A stretch of DNA of 64,000 nucleotides from Chimaeribacter arupi (GTDB lineage: Bacteria > Pseudomonadota > Gammaproteobacteria > Enterobacterales > Enterobacteriaceae). Numbering within the stretch: the first letter of the stretch is position 1; each line of letters begins with the position of its first letter. The DNA lies in NCBI RefSeq assembly GCF_002858805.1, contig NZ_PJZI01000016.1, forward strand, positions 1 to 64,000. Direction: 5' to 3'. The position numbers and the translations under genes are program-made. The notes below the pieces were generated by a model, which saw only the letters and a list, made by a program, of their open reading frames with translations, was not told where the DNA came from and did no database searches. Below, in pieces: positions 26,363-35,542 of this stretch.

Positions 26363-28204
26363 ATGAGAAGATTACTGACAACGTTGGCTATTTTGCTGCT
26401 GGTGCTGGTGGCGGGGATGACCGCCCTGGTATTGCTGGTTAATCCGAACGATTTCCGTCATTACATGGTGCGGCAGGTGGAGCAGAAAAGCGGCTATCAG
26501 CTGGCACTGAGCGGCGATTTGCGCTGGCATGTGTGGCCGCAGCTGAGCATTATCGCCGGGCCGATGACGCTGACCGCCCCCGGCGCGCAGGCCCCGATGG
26601 TCAGTGCAGACAATATGCGCCTCGATGTGAAGCTCTGGCCGCTGCTTTCCCACCAGCTGGCCGTGAAGCAGGTGATGCTGAAAAACGGCGTGATCCGCCT
26701 GACGCCGGAAAGCGCCGCCCGCCCGCAGCCTGATGCCCCGCTGGCCCCCGGCGGCCGGCCGGAACCGGCCGAGCCGGTGCACTGGAAGTATGACATTGAC
26801 GAACTGAAAGTGGCGGACAGCCTGCTCATCTGGCAGCAGGGCAATGAAAATCCGATCAACGTCCGGGACATCAACCTCTCGCTCTCCCAGCATGATCACC
26901 GCCAGGCGGCGATCAGCCTCTCCAGCCGCATCAACCGCGACCAGCGCGATCTGACGTTCTCCCTCTCCGGGCAGGCGGACATGTCACGCTTCCCGCAGGC
27001 GGTGACCGGTAAAATCGACCAGCTGGATTACCGGCTGGAGGGGGTGGATCTGCCCGCCGGGGGGATTAAAGGGCAGGGCACCTTGCAGGCGGCCTGGCAG
27101 CAAGACCCCGCGTCCCTTACCCTCAGCCAGCTGGTGCTCTCTGCCAATGACAGCCAGGTGCATGGTGAACTGGCCGCGCAACTGGGCGACGTGCCGCACT
27201 ACCGCGCCAACCTGCAGGCTGACCGGCTGAACCTGGACGGCCTGACCGGCTGGAAACCGGCCAACGGCGAAGCCCGGCAGCAGGGCCAGACCACCACCTT
27301 TGCGCCGGTTATCTCGCAAAATGTGCTGGCCCACCAGAACGAACTGGCGGGCCTGACCGGCTTTACCGCCCAGCTGTCGCTGAAGGCTGCCAACCTGACC
27401 TACCGCGGCTTGCAGGTGGCCCAGTTTGCTGTGCAGGCGGACAACCAGCGCGGCAACGTGACGCTGGCCGCGCTGAGCGGCAAACTGGGGCAGGGGGACT
27501 TTTCCCTGCCGGGCACCCTGGATGCCACCGGCGACCGGCTGCGCATGAGCCTGTTACCGGTACTGCATCAGGTTGAGCTGGGGCCGGTGCTGCGGGCGTA
27601 TGGCCTGCCGGAAGCATTGACCGGCCGCTTCTCCCTGACCGGCACGGTATCCGGCGAAGGGCTGACCACCGAGGATGTGAACCAGCGCTGGCAAGGGCAG
27701 GCAGAGATGTCGATGCAGCCGGCGCGGCTGCATGGCCTGAACGTGCAGCAACTGATCCAGCAGGCGGTGGCCCGCAACAACGGGGGCGTTCAAGGGCAGG
27801 AGCGCTATGAGCGCTACACCGAAGTCGATCAGCTGCACTCCCACGGTGTGCTGAAAAACGGCGTGCTGACCCTGACGCAGCTTCAGGCGACCTCCCCGAT
27901 GCTGACGCTGAACGGCGGCGGCACCCTGAGCCTGACCGATGAGCAGTGTGACGTGACGCTGGCCACCCAGGTGACCGGCGGCTGGCGGGGCGATAACAGC
28001 AGCCTGATTGACACCCTGAGCCGTACCGCGGTGCCGCTGCGCATCTATGGCCCGTGGCAGCAACTGAATTACCAGTTGCAGGTGGATCAGGTGTTGCGTA
28101 AGCAGCTGCAACAGGAAGCCCGGCGCGCGCTGAAAAACTGGGCAGAAAAAAACAGCGGCAATCAGGAGAACAAGCCGCTGAACAAACTGCTTAACCAGAA
28201 CTGA
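26363..28204 (+). CDS. asmA: Outer membrane assembly protein AsmA
   Basis: The 613-aa AsmA-family protein has one N-terminal membrane anchor (about 4-26, then NPNDFRHYM) and a long periplasmic beta-rich body with the AsmA N-domain (LSGDLRWHVWPQLSIIAG) and C-terminal AsmA_2-type domain (LHGLNVQQLIQQA, then LKNGVLTLTQLQATSPMLTL). AsmA-like proteins bridge the periplasm and support phospholipid and outer membrane homeostasis. GAGGAAGGC precedes the ATG. Last gene of udk-dcd-asmA; two strong hairpins follow. Confidence 0.95.
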   Translation: MRRLLTTLAILLLVLVAGMTALVLLVNPNDFRHYMVRQVEQKSGYQLALSGDLRWHVWPQLSIIAGPMTLTAPGAQAPMVSADNMRLDVKLWPLLSHQLAVKQVMLKNGVIRLTPESAARPQPDAPLAPGGRPEPAEPVHWKYDIDELKVADSLLIWQQGNENPINVRDINLSLSQHDHRQAAISLSSRINRDQRDLTFSLSGQADMSRFPQAVTGKIDQLDYRLEGVDLPAGGIKGQGTLQAAWQQDPASLTLSQLVLSANDSQVHGELAAQLGDVPHYRANLQADRLNLDGLTGWKPANGEARQQGQTTTFAPVISQNVLAHQNELAGLTGFTAQLSLKAANLTYRGLQVAQFAVQADNQRGNVTLAALSGKLGQGDFSLPGTLDATGDRLRMSLLPVLHQVELGPVLRAYGLPEALTGRFSLTGTVSGEGLTTEDVNQRWQGQAEMSMQPARLHGLNVQQLIQQAVARNNGGVQGQERYERYTEVDQLHSHGVLKNGVLTLTQLQATSPMLTLNGGGTLSLTDEQCDVTLATQVTGGWRGDNSSLIDTLSRTAVPLRIYGPWQQLNYQLQVDQVLRKQLQQEARRALKNWAEKNSGNQENKPLNKLLNQN

Positions 28205-28248
28205 CCTGCTCAACCACAACTGATCTCCTCAACCCGTATTGGCCTCCT

Positions 28249-28270
28249 CCGGGGCGCGGCGGCGCCCCGG
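28249..28270 (+). terminator. First hairpin after asmA
   Basis: A perfect 9-bp stem (CCGGGGCGC with GCGCCCCGG) closes a 4-nt loop 45 bases after the asmA stop and is followed by CTTTCCC. It is the first of two tandem hairpins. Confidence 0.6.
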
Positions 28271-28278
28271 CTTTCCCG

Positions 28279-28325
28279 GCCCCTGTGGTGACGGCCCCTG
28301 CCGTCACCACAGGGGCTTCTTTCTG
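28279..28325 (+). terminator. Strong 17-bp hairpin after asmA
   Basis: GCCCCTGTGGTGACGGC (28279-28295) pairs perfectly with 28300-28316 around a CCCT loop and is followed by a T-rich run (TTCTTTCT). This is the strongest inverted repeat seen in the window and should end the udk-dcd-asmA transcript. Confidence 0.8.
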
Positions 28326-28500
28326 CCCGATGGCCTTTTCTCCCGCTAATTTCCCGCTTCCCTGATAAAGGTTGACGAAAATCAGTACCTTTCCGGCTGA
28401 CTTTCGGCACAGTCGCGCCTGCTTTCTTTTTACTTTTTTCTTTCTTTCGCCTGCACGCCGCAGTGGGCCGGCGCAGGCCACACAGGGTAGGGGAAATAAT

Positions 28501-29856
28501 ATGCTGGAGCTGATAGTCGGGCTGGCGGTCACGGTGGGCGTGGGCCGTTATATTATGAAAGGGTATTCGGCCAGTGGGGTGCTGCTGACCGGCGGCGTGC
28601 TGCTGTTAATCATCAGCGCGCTGATGGGCAAAGCCGTGCTGCCGGAAGGCACCGCCGCCACCGGCTGGCAGGCTGCGGACATCGCCGAGTACATCAAAAG
28701 CCTGCTGATGAGCCGGGGCGGCGATCTGGGCATGATGATTATGGTGCTGTGCGGGTTTGCCGCCTATATGACCCACATCGGGGCCAATGACATCGTGGTG
28801 AAACTGGCCTCACGGCCGTTGCAGAAAATCAACTCGCCCTATCTGTTGATGATTGCCGCCTACTTTATGGCCTGCCTGATGTCGCTGGCGGTCTCTTCGG
28901 CCACCGGGCTGGGGGTGCTGCTGATGGCGACGCTGTTCCCGCTGATGGTCAATGTCGGCATCAGCCGCGGTGCCGCGGCGGCCATTTGCGCCTCCCCGGC
29001 GGCGATTATCCTGTCACCGACGTCCGGAGATGTGGTGGTGGCGGCCAAAGCGGCACAGATGCCGCTGGTGCAGTTTGCCTTCAGCACCACGCTGCCGGTG
29101 TCAGTCGCTGCCATTATCAGCATGGCGGTGGCGCACTTTTTCTGGCAGCGCTGGCTCGACCGCCGGTCACCGGCGGCGCAGGAGCAGCTGACGCCGGGTG
29201 ACATCACCACCGATGCGCCGCGCATTTACGCCATTCTGCCGTTTACGCCGATTCTGGGCGTGCTGCTGTTTGATGGCCGCTGGGGGCCGGAGCTGCACAT
29301 TATTACCGTGCTGGTGATGTGCATGGCGCTGACGGCGGTGATTGAGTTTATCCGCCACCGGCAGGCGCAAGCGGTGTTCCGGGGGCTGGAGACCGCCTAC
29401 CGCGGCATGGCAGACGCCTTTGCCAATGTGGTTATCCTGCTGGTGGCCGCCGGGGTGTTTGCCCACGGGCTGGGCACGGTGGGCTTTATCAGCGCACTGA
29501 TTGGCCTGGCGCAAGCGTTCGGCGGCGGCGCGCTGGTGATGATGCTGGTGCTGGTGGTGATCACCATGCTGGCGGCAATGACCACCGGCTCAGGCAATGC
29601 GCCGTTTTATGCGTTTGTGGCGCTGATCCCGCAACTGGCGACGCAGATGGGCATCCGCCCGGCGTATCTGGCGGTGCCGATGCTTCAGGCCTCCAATCTG
29701 GGCCGGACATTGTCCCCGGTGTCCGGCGTGGTGGTGGCCGTGGCCGGCATGGCTAAAATTTCACCTTTTGAAGTGGTGAAACGGACTTCGGTGCCGGTGC
29801 TGACCGGGCTGGCCGTGATCATCATCGCCACAGAACTGTTGATTCCTCTGCATTAA
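28501..29856 (+). CDS. dcuC: Anaerobic C4-dicarboxylate transporter DcuC
   Basis: The 451-aa product matches E. coli DcuC: MLELIVGLAV start, YIMKGYSASGVL, LMSRGGDLGMMIMVLCGF, ICASPAAIILSPTSGDVVVA, TTGSGNAPFYAFV and MLQASNLGRTLSPVSGVVV. About twelve membrane helices are present. DcuC exchanges or exports succinate and takes up C4-dicarboxylates under anaerobic conditions. ATG 28501 with AGGGG upstream is preferred; the open frame extends 43 codons further upstream without resemblance to DcuC. It stands alone and is followed by a hairpin. Confidence 0.93.
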   Translation: MLELIVGLAVTVGVGRYIMKGYSASGVLLTGGVLLLIISALMGKAVLPEGTAATGWQAADIAEYIKSLLMSRGGDLGMMIMVLCGFAAYMTHIGANDIVVKLASRPLQKINSPYLLMIAAYFMACLMSLAVSSATGLGVLLMATLFPLMVNVGISRGAAAAICASPAAIILSPTSGDVVVAAKAAQMPLVQFAFSTTLPVSVAAIISMAVAHFFWQRWLDRRSPAAQEQLTPGDITTDAPRIYAILPFTPILGVLLFDGRWGPELHIITVLVMCMALTAVIEFIRHRQAQAVFRGLETAYRGMADAFANVVILLVAAGVFAHGLGTVGFISALIGLAQAFGGGALVMMLVLVVITMLAAMTTGSGNAPFYAFVALIPQLATQMGIRPAYLAVPMLQASNLGRTLSPVSGVVVAVAGMAKISPFEVVKRTSVPVLTGLAVIIIATELLIPLH

Positions 29857-29865
29857 CCTGTACGC

Positions 29866-29902
29866 CGGCGGGCAGCCGGTGAGAACAGTGAGCTGCCCGC
29901 CG
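29866..29902 (+). terminator. Hairpin after dcuC
   Basis: CGGCGGGCAGC (29866-29876) pairs perfectly with GCTGCCCGCCG (29892-29902) over a 15-nt loop, ten bases after the dcuC stop. There is no clean T run. Confidence 0.5.
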
Positions 29903-30099
29903 TTATGTAAAGATTCGGACTACTCTGCTTTCTAAAGTGAAAAATTTATAATCTCACTGCACCACGCCGCTATTTCACTCGACATTTTTCCGGCCCCGCC
30001 AATATTATTTTTGGGTTTTCTTTTGCCTGTCATCTGGCGCTTTTATCTTTTCACGGCATTGGGCCAATCCGGCGCGGCGGTGATACCGGGGGGTACGTT

Positions 30100-31188
30100 A
30101 TGAGTGGGAACGATCGCGAGATCCAGTGGATTAATACCCTGAAAGGGGCCTGTATTTTGCTGGTGGTCTTACACCATCTGATGCTGACCAGCTTTATTCC
30201 TTCCATGAGCGTCATTGGCGAAGAGAGCGTGCTCGGCCAGTGGTGGCTGACGCTCAATGCCCACCTGACGCCGCTGCGGATGCCGTCATTCTTCTTTATC
30301 TCCGGCTTGCTCGCCGCCGGCGCGGTGATCCAGAAAACCTGGCGTGACGTGTTTACCAAACGCGTGGTTAACCTGCTCTATGTCTACCTGCTGTGGTGCC
30401 TGATCCAATGGGCGCTGGTCTCTTTCATCAACCACTACCTGTCGTTTGACCAGTGGGGCGTGAAGAATATGGTGGGCACCTCCTACGCGGATTCCCTCAA
30501 CCAGTTCGTAATGTACAGTGTGACGGCGATGGCCAACACCTGGTATCTCTACGCGCTGGCGATCTATTTTGTGGCCTGCAAGCTGTTTAAGAACAACGTG
30601 CTGGCGCTTCTCCTGCTCTGTGTGGCGGCAAACTACGTCGCGGCGCGCGGGTTACTGCCGGGCTGGGGGCCGAACAGCGTGGCGCAAAATGCCCTCTATT
30701 TCTGCGTCGGCTGTTTCTATGGCCGTCAGGTGGTGGAGTTCCTGCAACATCGCCGCCATGTGCTGGCCGTGTTGCTGGTGGCGCTGCCGCTGGCGCTGCT
30801 CCATGCCCGCTTCGGCATGAACAAAAGCATTTTCCATTGCGCCATCGCCATTGTGCTGTGTGTGGTGATTTGCCGGGAAGTGAACGCCCGGATGACGCCC
30901 AACAGCCTGAACTGGCTGGGGAAAAACACCCTCCAGGTCTATGTCATCCATAAAATCGTCACGGAAATTATTGCGGTCTGTGTGGTCGGGGCGCTGGTGC
31001 ACTACCGTGCCTTTGACAGCTGGTCGTTCTCCGCCGCATGGCTGCTGGCGTTCCCGTTTGTCGGGGTGGCGCTCTCGGTATGCCTGTCGCTCGGGATCTG
31101 GCGGCTGATTAACCGTGGGGTAGGGCGGGCGCTGTTCCAGTACCCTGGGATGGTAAAACCGCTGCCGGCGATGGCAAAACTGCCGTAA
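30100..31188 (+). CDS. Acyltransferase-3 family membrane protein
   Basis: The 362-aa integral membrane protein has about ten hydrophobic helices and the acyltransferase-3 signatures: WINTLKGACILLVVLHH (His25 and His26), RMPSFFFISG (59-69) and a WYLYAL-type helix. The family transfers acetyl or succinyl groups to sugars of polysaccharides or lipids from the cytoplasmic side; the fucose 4-O-acetylase-like subgroup seems nearest. Its place next to an exopolysaccharide locus suggests polysaccharide O-acylation, but yegH and 1.1 kb of regulatory DNA lie between. It interrupts the conserved asmA-yegH order together with dcuC. Confidence 0.85.
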   Translation: MSGNDREIQWINTLKGACILLVVLHHLMLTSFIPSMSVIGEESVLGQWWLTLNAHLTPLRMPSFFFISGLLAAGAVIQKTWRDVFTKRVVNLLYVYLLWCLIQWALVSFINHYLSFDQWGVKNMVGTSYADSLNQFVMYSVTAMANTWYLYALAIYFVACKLFKNNVLALLLLCVAANYVAARGLLPGWGPNSVAQNALYFCVGCFYGRQVVEFLQHRRHVLAVLLVALPLALLHARFGMNKSIFHCAIAIVLCVVICREVNARMTPNSLNWLGKNTLQVYVIHKIVTEIIAVCVVGALVHYRAFDSWSFSAAWLLAFPFVGVALSVCLSLGIWRLINRGVGRALFQYPGMVKPLPAMAKLP

Positions 31189-31244
31189 ACCCGGCGGCCT
31201 GTCACGTTACCGGGCGGGGCCTGAACAGCGGCCCCGCCCGGCCA

Positions 31245-32834
31245 TTACACTTCGTAATCCTCTTCTACCGGCTGCGGCGGCGCGACGATTTTCACTTTGG
31301 TGATGCGGTGGCTGTTCACTTCCAGTGCCTCAAACAGGTAATCCCCAATCTGCTGGGTGGCCCCCTGTTGGGGGATCGCCTGCGCATACTCCATCAGCAA
31401 CCCTGCCAGCGTATGGTATTCCCGTTTCTCATCCACCGGCACCGGAATATAGAGCGCCAGATCCTCCAGCGGAATATAGCCGTTAGCGACCCAGGTACGC
31501 TCGTCAAGCTGCTGGATGTCATGACGCGGATCGTTGTCTTCCCCTGCCACCGGCAGGTTACCGGCAATGGTTTCCATCACATCCGTGAGTGTCACCACCC
31601 CCTCCACGGAACCAAATTCATCCACCACAAACGCAAAGTGGGTCTGCGCCTGGCGGAACTGCTCCAGCGCCATCAACAGCGAAAGCTGTTCCGGGAAGAT
31701 AAGCGGCTGGCGCACCAGTGCGCGGATGTCCAGCTCCGGCTGGCTCAGCGTCTGCCGCAGCAGGTCAATAATATGCACCACGCCGAGCGGCTCATCGGCC
31801 GCGCTGTCCTCGGTGACCACCAGCCGGGTGTGCTGGTTGCGGGTCAGTTGTTCAGTCAGCCGCTCCGGCGGGTCATTCAGCTCCAGGCACTCCACATCAT
31901 GGCGCGAGGTCATGATGCTGCTGACGGTACGCTGCGCCATGCCGAGTACCCGTTCAATCATCCGGCGCTCCTGCTCGTTGAACACCTCCTGCGTTTCACC
32001 GCCGTGGTCGGCCACCATGCCGGCGGCATGGGTGTCGAGCTCGGCATCCTCATGTCGGCCGCCCAGCATCCGCAGCACGGTTTCTGCCGTGCGCTCACGC
32101 AGCGAGCGGTGTGAGGAGAGGAAACGCCGCCGGTTGAACTGCGCCAGCTGGTTCAGCGCCTCAATCAGCACCGAGAAACCGATGGCGGCGTAGAGGTAAC
32201 CTTTCGGGATGTGATAGCCGAAGCCGTCGGCAATCAGGCTGAAGCCGATCATCAGCAGGAAGCTGAGGCAGAGGATCACAATCGTCGGGTGTGCATTGAC
32301 GAACCGGGTCAGCGGCTTGCTGGCCAGCAGCATAAGGCTCATCGCAATACAGACCGCCAGCATCATCACCGGCAGGTGGTCTACCATGCCGACGGCGGTG
32401 ATCACCGAATCCAGCGAGAAGACGGCGTCCAGCACCACAATCTGCGCCACCACCGGCCAGAAACGCGCCGCTTTGCGGTTATTACCGCCTTCGCTGTCTT
32501 TGCCCTCCAGTTGTTCATTCAGCTCGACCGTGGCTTTAAATAAAAGAAACACCCCGCCCACCAGCATAATCATATCCCGCCCGCTGAACGGGTGGCCACG
32601 CAAGGTAAACATCGGCTGGGTGAGGGTGGAGAGCCAGGAAATAGACGCCAGTAACAGTAAACGCATCACCAGCGCCAGGATAAGGCCGGTAATTCGGGCG
32701 CGGTCGCGCTGCTTGCGCGGGACTTTTTCCGCCAGGATGGCAATAAATATCAGGTTATCGATGCCGAGCACGATCTCCAGCACCACCAGCGTGGCCAGCC
32801 CGGCCCAAATTGTCGGATCAGCGATCCATTCCAT
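31245..32834 (-). CDS. yegH: TerC-type membrane protein with CBS and CorC domains (YegH)
   Basis: The 529-aa product (E. coli YegH 527) has an N-terminal TerC-family membrane domain (about 10-230) with [13 protein letters not shown] and [21 protein letters not shown] acidic metal-like motifs, then two CBS repeats (about 300-425; [18 protein letters not shown]) and a C-terminal CorC_HlyC domain (about 440-520; [14 protein letters not shown]). Members are linked to metal homeostasis or export at the inner membrane; the exact role is unknown. GAGGTGA precedes the ATG. In E. coli the same gene lies beside wza in the same opposed orientation. Confidence 0.93.
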   Translation of the reverse strand: MEWIADPTIWAGLATLVVLEIVLGIDNLIFIAILAEKVPRKQRDRARITGLILALVMRLLLLASISWLSTLTQPMFTLRGHPFSGRDMIMLVGGVFLLFKATVELNEQLEGKDSEGGNNRKAARFWPVVAQIVVLDAVFSLDSVITAVGMVDHLPVMMLAVCIAMSLMLLASKPLTRFVNAHPTIVILCLSFLLMIGFSLIADGFGYHIPKGYLYAAIGFSVLIEALNQLAQFNRRRFLSSHRSLRERTAETVLRMLGGRHEDAELDTHAAGMVADHGGETQEVFNEQERRMIERVLGMAQRTVSSIMTSRHDVECLELNDPPERLTEQLTRNQHTRLVVTEDSAADEPLGVVHIIDLLRQTLSQPELDIRALVRQPLIFPEQLSLLMALEQFRQAQTHFAFVVDEFGSVEGVVTLTDVMETIAGNLPVAGEDNDPRHDIQQLDERTWVANGYIPLEDLALYIPVPVDEKREYHTLAGLLMEYAQAIPQQGATQQIGDYLFEALEVNSHRITKVKIVAPPQPVEEDYEV

Positions 32835-33313
32835 AAACAGTTATCACCTCAATCTTTCCACGGAATATACCGCACAACGAATAATGTAAGCCGCCACGTT
32901 AAAATTCAACCTTAAATGGTTAGGTATTCCTATTTGTAGCAAGCTACTGGTTAAGGTTTATGCATAAAAGCAATTACGTGAGTTTAATCAGGGTAATTCC
33001 CCTGCTTAATATGGAAATATACCTAAGGATAATCTTATTTTTCAGCCGCACCAGGGGCGCCATTACTGATTGGCACGGTAAGTTAATAAGAAGGCAATCT
33101 GATTAATCTGAAATGTGTGCTTTTTTTATGGCGGGCCTTGCGTAGTTGAAAATTAAACGAAAGCAAGCATTTTGCAGCAAAAAAAGGTTAATAATCAGCC
33201 CATTGAAGCGGGAAAAATCGCTGTAGAAAAGGACGGAAAAAAAGGGGGGGTAGTCTTATTCCTAAAAGGATACTCAAGGGCTACAACAGGCTTGTAACAC
33301 CTCTTCAATAGTA

Positions 33314-33327
33314 TAAGAATCTTAGAC
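33314..33327 (+). promoter_or_regulatory. Candidate RcsAB box
   Basis: TAAGAATCTTAGAC keeps the whole left half TAAGAAT of the RcsAB box, but the right half is shifted. It lies about 150 bases upstream of JUMPstart, a position suited to activating transcription of the polysaccharide operon. Other motif-like sites are at 32919-32932, 33251-33264, 33579-33592 and 33744-33757. Confidence 0.4.
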
Positions 33328-33479
33328 ACAATTTATATATCGCGTTCCGCCCATTGCACTAATGATGACGATAAATTGTTGGTTTTGTGACAAGGCTATC
33401 ATTTGTACATAACCAGTGACCTCGCCTTCGCCGCTCGCCTGAGCGGGATAAAGGCGCCCGGTTAACAACGTTTTCTCCC

Positions 33480-33517
33480 CAGTACATTGGTAGCTGTAAG
33501 CCAAGGGCGGTAGCGTG
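33480..33517 (+). promoter_or_regulatory. JUMPstart with ops element (RfaH recruitment)
   Basis: The plus strand carries CAGTACATTGGTAGCTGT followed by AAGCCAAGGGCGGTAGCGTG, which matches the JUMPstart consensus at most positions with one base deleted after GCTGT. It includes a perfect ops octamer GGCGGTAG (33506-33513) with the usual CGTG extension. In known enteric loci ops in the nascent leader pauses RNA polymerase and recruits RfaH, which suppresses termination over long polysaccharide operons. It lies 440 bases before the wza start and points toward it. Confidence 0.93.
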
Positions 33518-33956
33518 TCCGGATAAAGGAACGGTCAATTGTTCAGCACCGCAATATTTACGCGGCGTGAGAAAATATATAGAGCATTCCTAACGTCAAT
33601 ACTCTTTACTTCCGCCATGATGCTTTCACCGGGTAATCACCCAGGGAATGCCTCACCGGCCGCAGGGGTTAACTTCCCGGCAGGTAAACAGCAGAAGTGA
33701 ATTCGTGTGAAATTGATAAGCAGTTTATATGAAATCGGTTAACTAAGAGCATTCTGAAGATGAATGTTTGATAAAGATCGTTATAGTACGGTTATCAATA
33801 CACCTCTATTCATAAAGGATTCAACGCATATTACGCGATGCCGATGGGCAGTTGCGTCTACTACACGCTTGGGGCTTTGAAGGGTTGAGCAGTGACTTTA
33901 TCAGGGGCGGCGGAATACGTCCTTTTCAGAAAATCAGCGACAGTGATGATAATTCA

Positions 33957-35090
33957 ATGGCTAAAAGAAAATTAAAACTGATACCGCTTTTGGTATCGAT
34001 CACCCTGATCAGTGGTTGTGCCGTCATTCCTGGTCAGAATCTTTCTACCAGTGGGAAAATGGTCGTCAAACAGGATGACGCCGATTACGACATCGACAAA
34101 TTAGTCAATGTCTATCCGCTTACACCGAAGCTGGTGGAGCAGATGCGGGTTCGCCCACTGGTCGCACAGCAAAATCTCGGCCTGCAAACTGAGCTGGCCA
34201 ACTATCAATACCGCATTGGGGTGGGCGATGTGCTTAACATCATCGTCTGGGACCACCCGGAACTGACCACCCCGGCGGGGACGTACCGCAGTGCCAGCGA
34301 CACCGGCAACTGGGTGCACTCTGACGGCACCATCTTCTACCCGTACATCGGCCGGGTAAAAGTAGTGGGCCGCACCGTGACCCAGATCCGCGATGAAATT
34401 TCCCGCCGCCTGGCGCAATTCATCGAAAGCCCGCAGGTTGATGTGAGCATCGCGTCGTTCCGTTCACAGAAAGTGTATGTGTCCGGCGAAGTGGCCACCT
34501 CCGGCCAGCAGCCGATCACCAACGTGCCGCTGACCATCCTGGACGCCATCAACGCCGCCGGCGGCCTGACGGCTGACGCGGACTGGCGCAACGTGGTGCT
34601 GACGCACAACGGCCGCGAGGAGCGTATCTCCCTGCAGGCCCTGATGCAAAACGGCAACCTCGGTCAGAACCGTCTGCTTTACCCGGGCGATATCCTGTTC
34701 GTGCCGCGTAATGATGACCTGAAAGTGTTCGTGATGGGTGAAGTCGTCAGACAGTCCACCCTGAAAATGGACCGCAGCGGCATGACGCTGACCGAAGCGC
34801 TGGGGAATGCCCAGGGTGTTGACCAGACCGTGGCCAACGCGACCGGCATCTTTGTTATCCGTCCGACCCGCGGGGCAGAAGGCAGCAAGCTGGCTAACAT
34901 CTACCAGCTGAATACCTCTGATGCCTCCAGCATGGTGCTCGGGACGGAGTTCCAGCTACAGCCGTATGACATTGTGTATGTGACTGCCGCACCGATTGTC
35001 CGTTGGAACCGCCTGATCAACCAGCTGCTGCCAACCATCAACAGCGTCCGTTACATGACCGATACGGTGCATGACATTAAGGATTGGTAA
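33957..35090 (+). CDS. wza: Outer membrane polysaccharide export lipoprotein Wza
   Basis: The 377-aa product is close to E. coli Wza: lipoprotein signal with LISGC (Cys21), [17 protein letters not shown], the poly_export domain with [18 protein letters not shown], two SLBB-type repeats (about 170-330) and a C-terminal amphipathic helix region ending in HDIKDW that forms the outer membrane barrel. Octamers form the translocation channel. ATG 33957 matches the family; the frame is open 35 codons upstream but that part has no similarity and no Shine-Dalgarno. The wza site itself is weak, so translation may be limited. First gene of the locus; wzb follows after 5 bases. Confidence 0.96.
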   Translation: MAKRKLKLIPLLVSITLISGCAVIPGQNLSTSGKMVVKQDDADYDIDKLVNVYPLTPKLVEQMRVRPLVAQQNLGLQTELANYQYRIGVGDVLNIIVWDHPELTTPAGTYRSASDTGNWVHSDGTIFYPYIGRVKVVGRTVTQIRDEISRRLAQFIESPQVDVSIASFRSQKVYVSGEVATSGQQPITNVPLTILDAINAAGGLTADADWRNVVLTHNGREERISLQALMQNGNLGQNRLLYPGDILFVPRNDDLKVFVMGEVVRQSTLKMDRSGMTLTEALGNAQGVDQTVANATGIFVIRPTRGAEGSKLANIYQLNTSDASSMVLGTEFQLQPYDIVYVTAAPIVRWNRLINQLLPTINSVRYMTDTVHDIKDW

Positions 35091-35095
35091 GTCAG

Positions 35096-35530
35096 ATGTT
35101 TAATTCTGTTTTGGTGGTGTGCGTGGGCAATATCTGCCGTTCCCCGACCGGGGAACGGTTATTGCGCCGCTATACCGACAATAAGGTCATTCAGTCTGCC
35201 GGATTGTCTGCGCTGGTAGGGAAACCTGCCGATGAGCAAGCCAGGCTGGTGGCCGAAGAACACGGATTGCACCTTGATGGGCACACGGCCCGGCAGCTTA
35301 CCGCCTCCCTGTGCAGAGAATTTGATTTAATTCTGGTCATGGAACGCAAGCATATTGATGCGGTAACGAACCTGGCCCCCGAGGTACGGGGCAAAACGAT
35401 GCTTTTCGGGCACTGGTCCAGTCAGCGCGATATACCAGACCCGTACCGGAAGAGTCGTGAAGCGTTCGAGTCCGTATACCGTTTACTTGATGATGCGGCT
35501 CAGCAATGGGCAAAAGCACTTACTAGCTAA
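35096..35530 (+). CDS. wzb: Low-molecular-weight protein tyrosine phosphatase Wzb
   Basis: The 144-aa product has the LMW-PTP signature Cys9-VGNIC-Arg15-Ser16 and the general acid Asp115 in IPDPYRKS. It removes phosphate from the tyrosine tail of Wzc, which is needed for cycling of polymerisation and export. It starts five bases after the wza stop and ends 12 bases before wzc, the usual compact order. Confidence 0.96.
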   Translation: MFNSVLVVCVGNICRSPTGERLLRRYTDNKVIQSAGLSALVGKPADEQARLVAEEHGLHLDGHTARQLTASLCREFDLILVMERKHIDAVTNLAPEVRGKTMLFGHWSSQRDIPDPYRKSREAFESVYRLLDDAAQQWAKALTS

Positions 35531-35542
35531 TCAGGGAATAAG

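Larger units (their letters stand above)
32835..33956. other. Regulatory leader region of the exopolysaccharide locus
   Basis: About 1.1 kb without a supported gene separates divergent yegH and wza and is visibly richer in A and T than the flanks. It contains the JUMPstart/ops element (33480-33517) and at least five Rcs-box-like motifs. A short minus-strand frame at 33322-33504 overlaps JUMPstart and is judged spurious. The promoter itself could not be placed with confidence; it must lie upstream of 33480 because ops acts in the transcribed leader. Confidence 0.7.

Noticed and set aside
28372-28500. 43-codon N-terminal extension of dcuC
   Set aside because: No similarity to DcuC; ATG 28501 has AGGGG at good spacing and matches the family start.
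33322-33504. 60-codon minus-strand open frame upstream of wza
   Set aside because: Its TTG start lies inside the JUMPstart element, there is no Shine-Dalgarno, and the sequence is explained by the regulatory element on the other strand.
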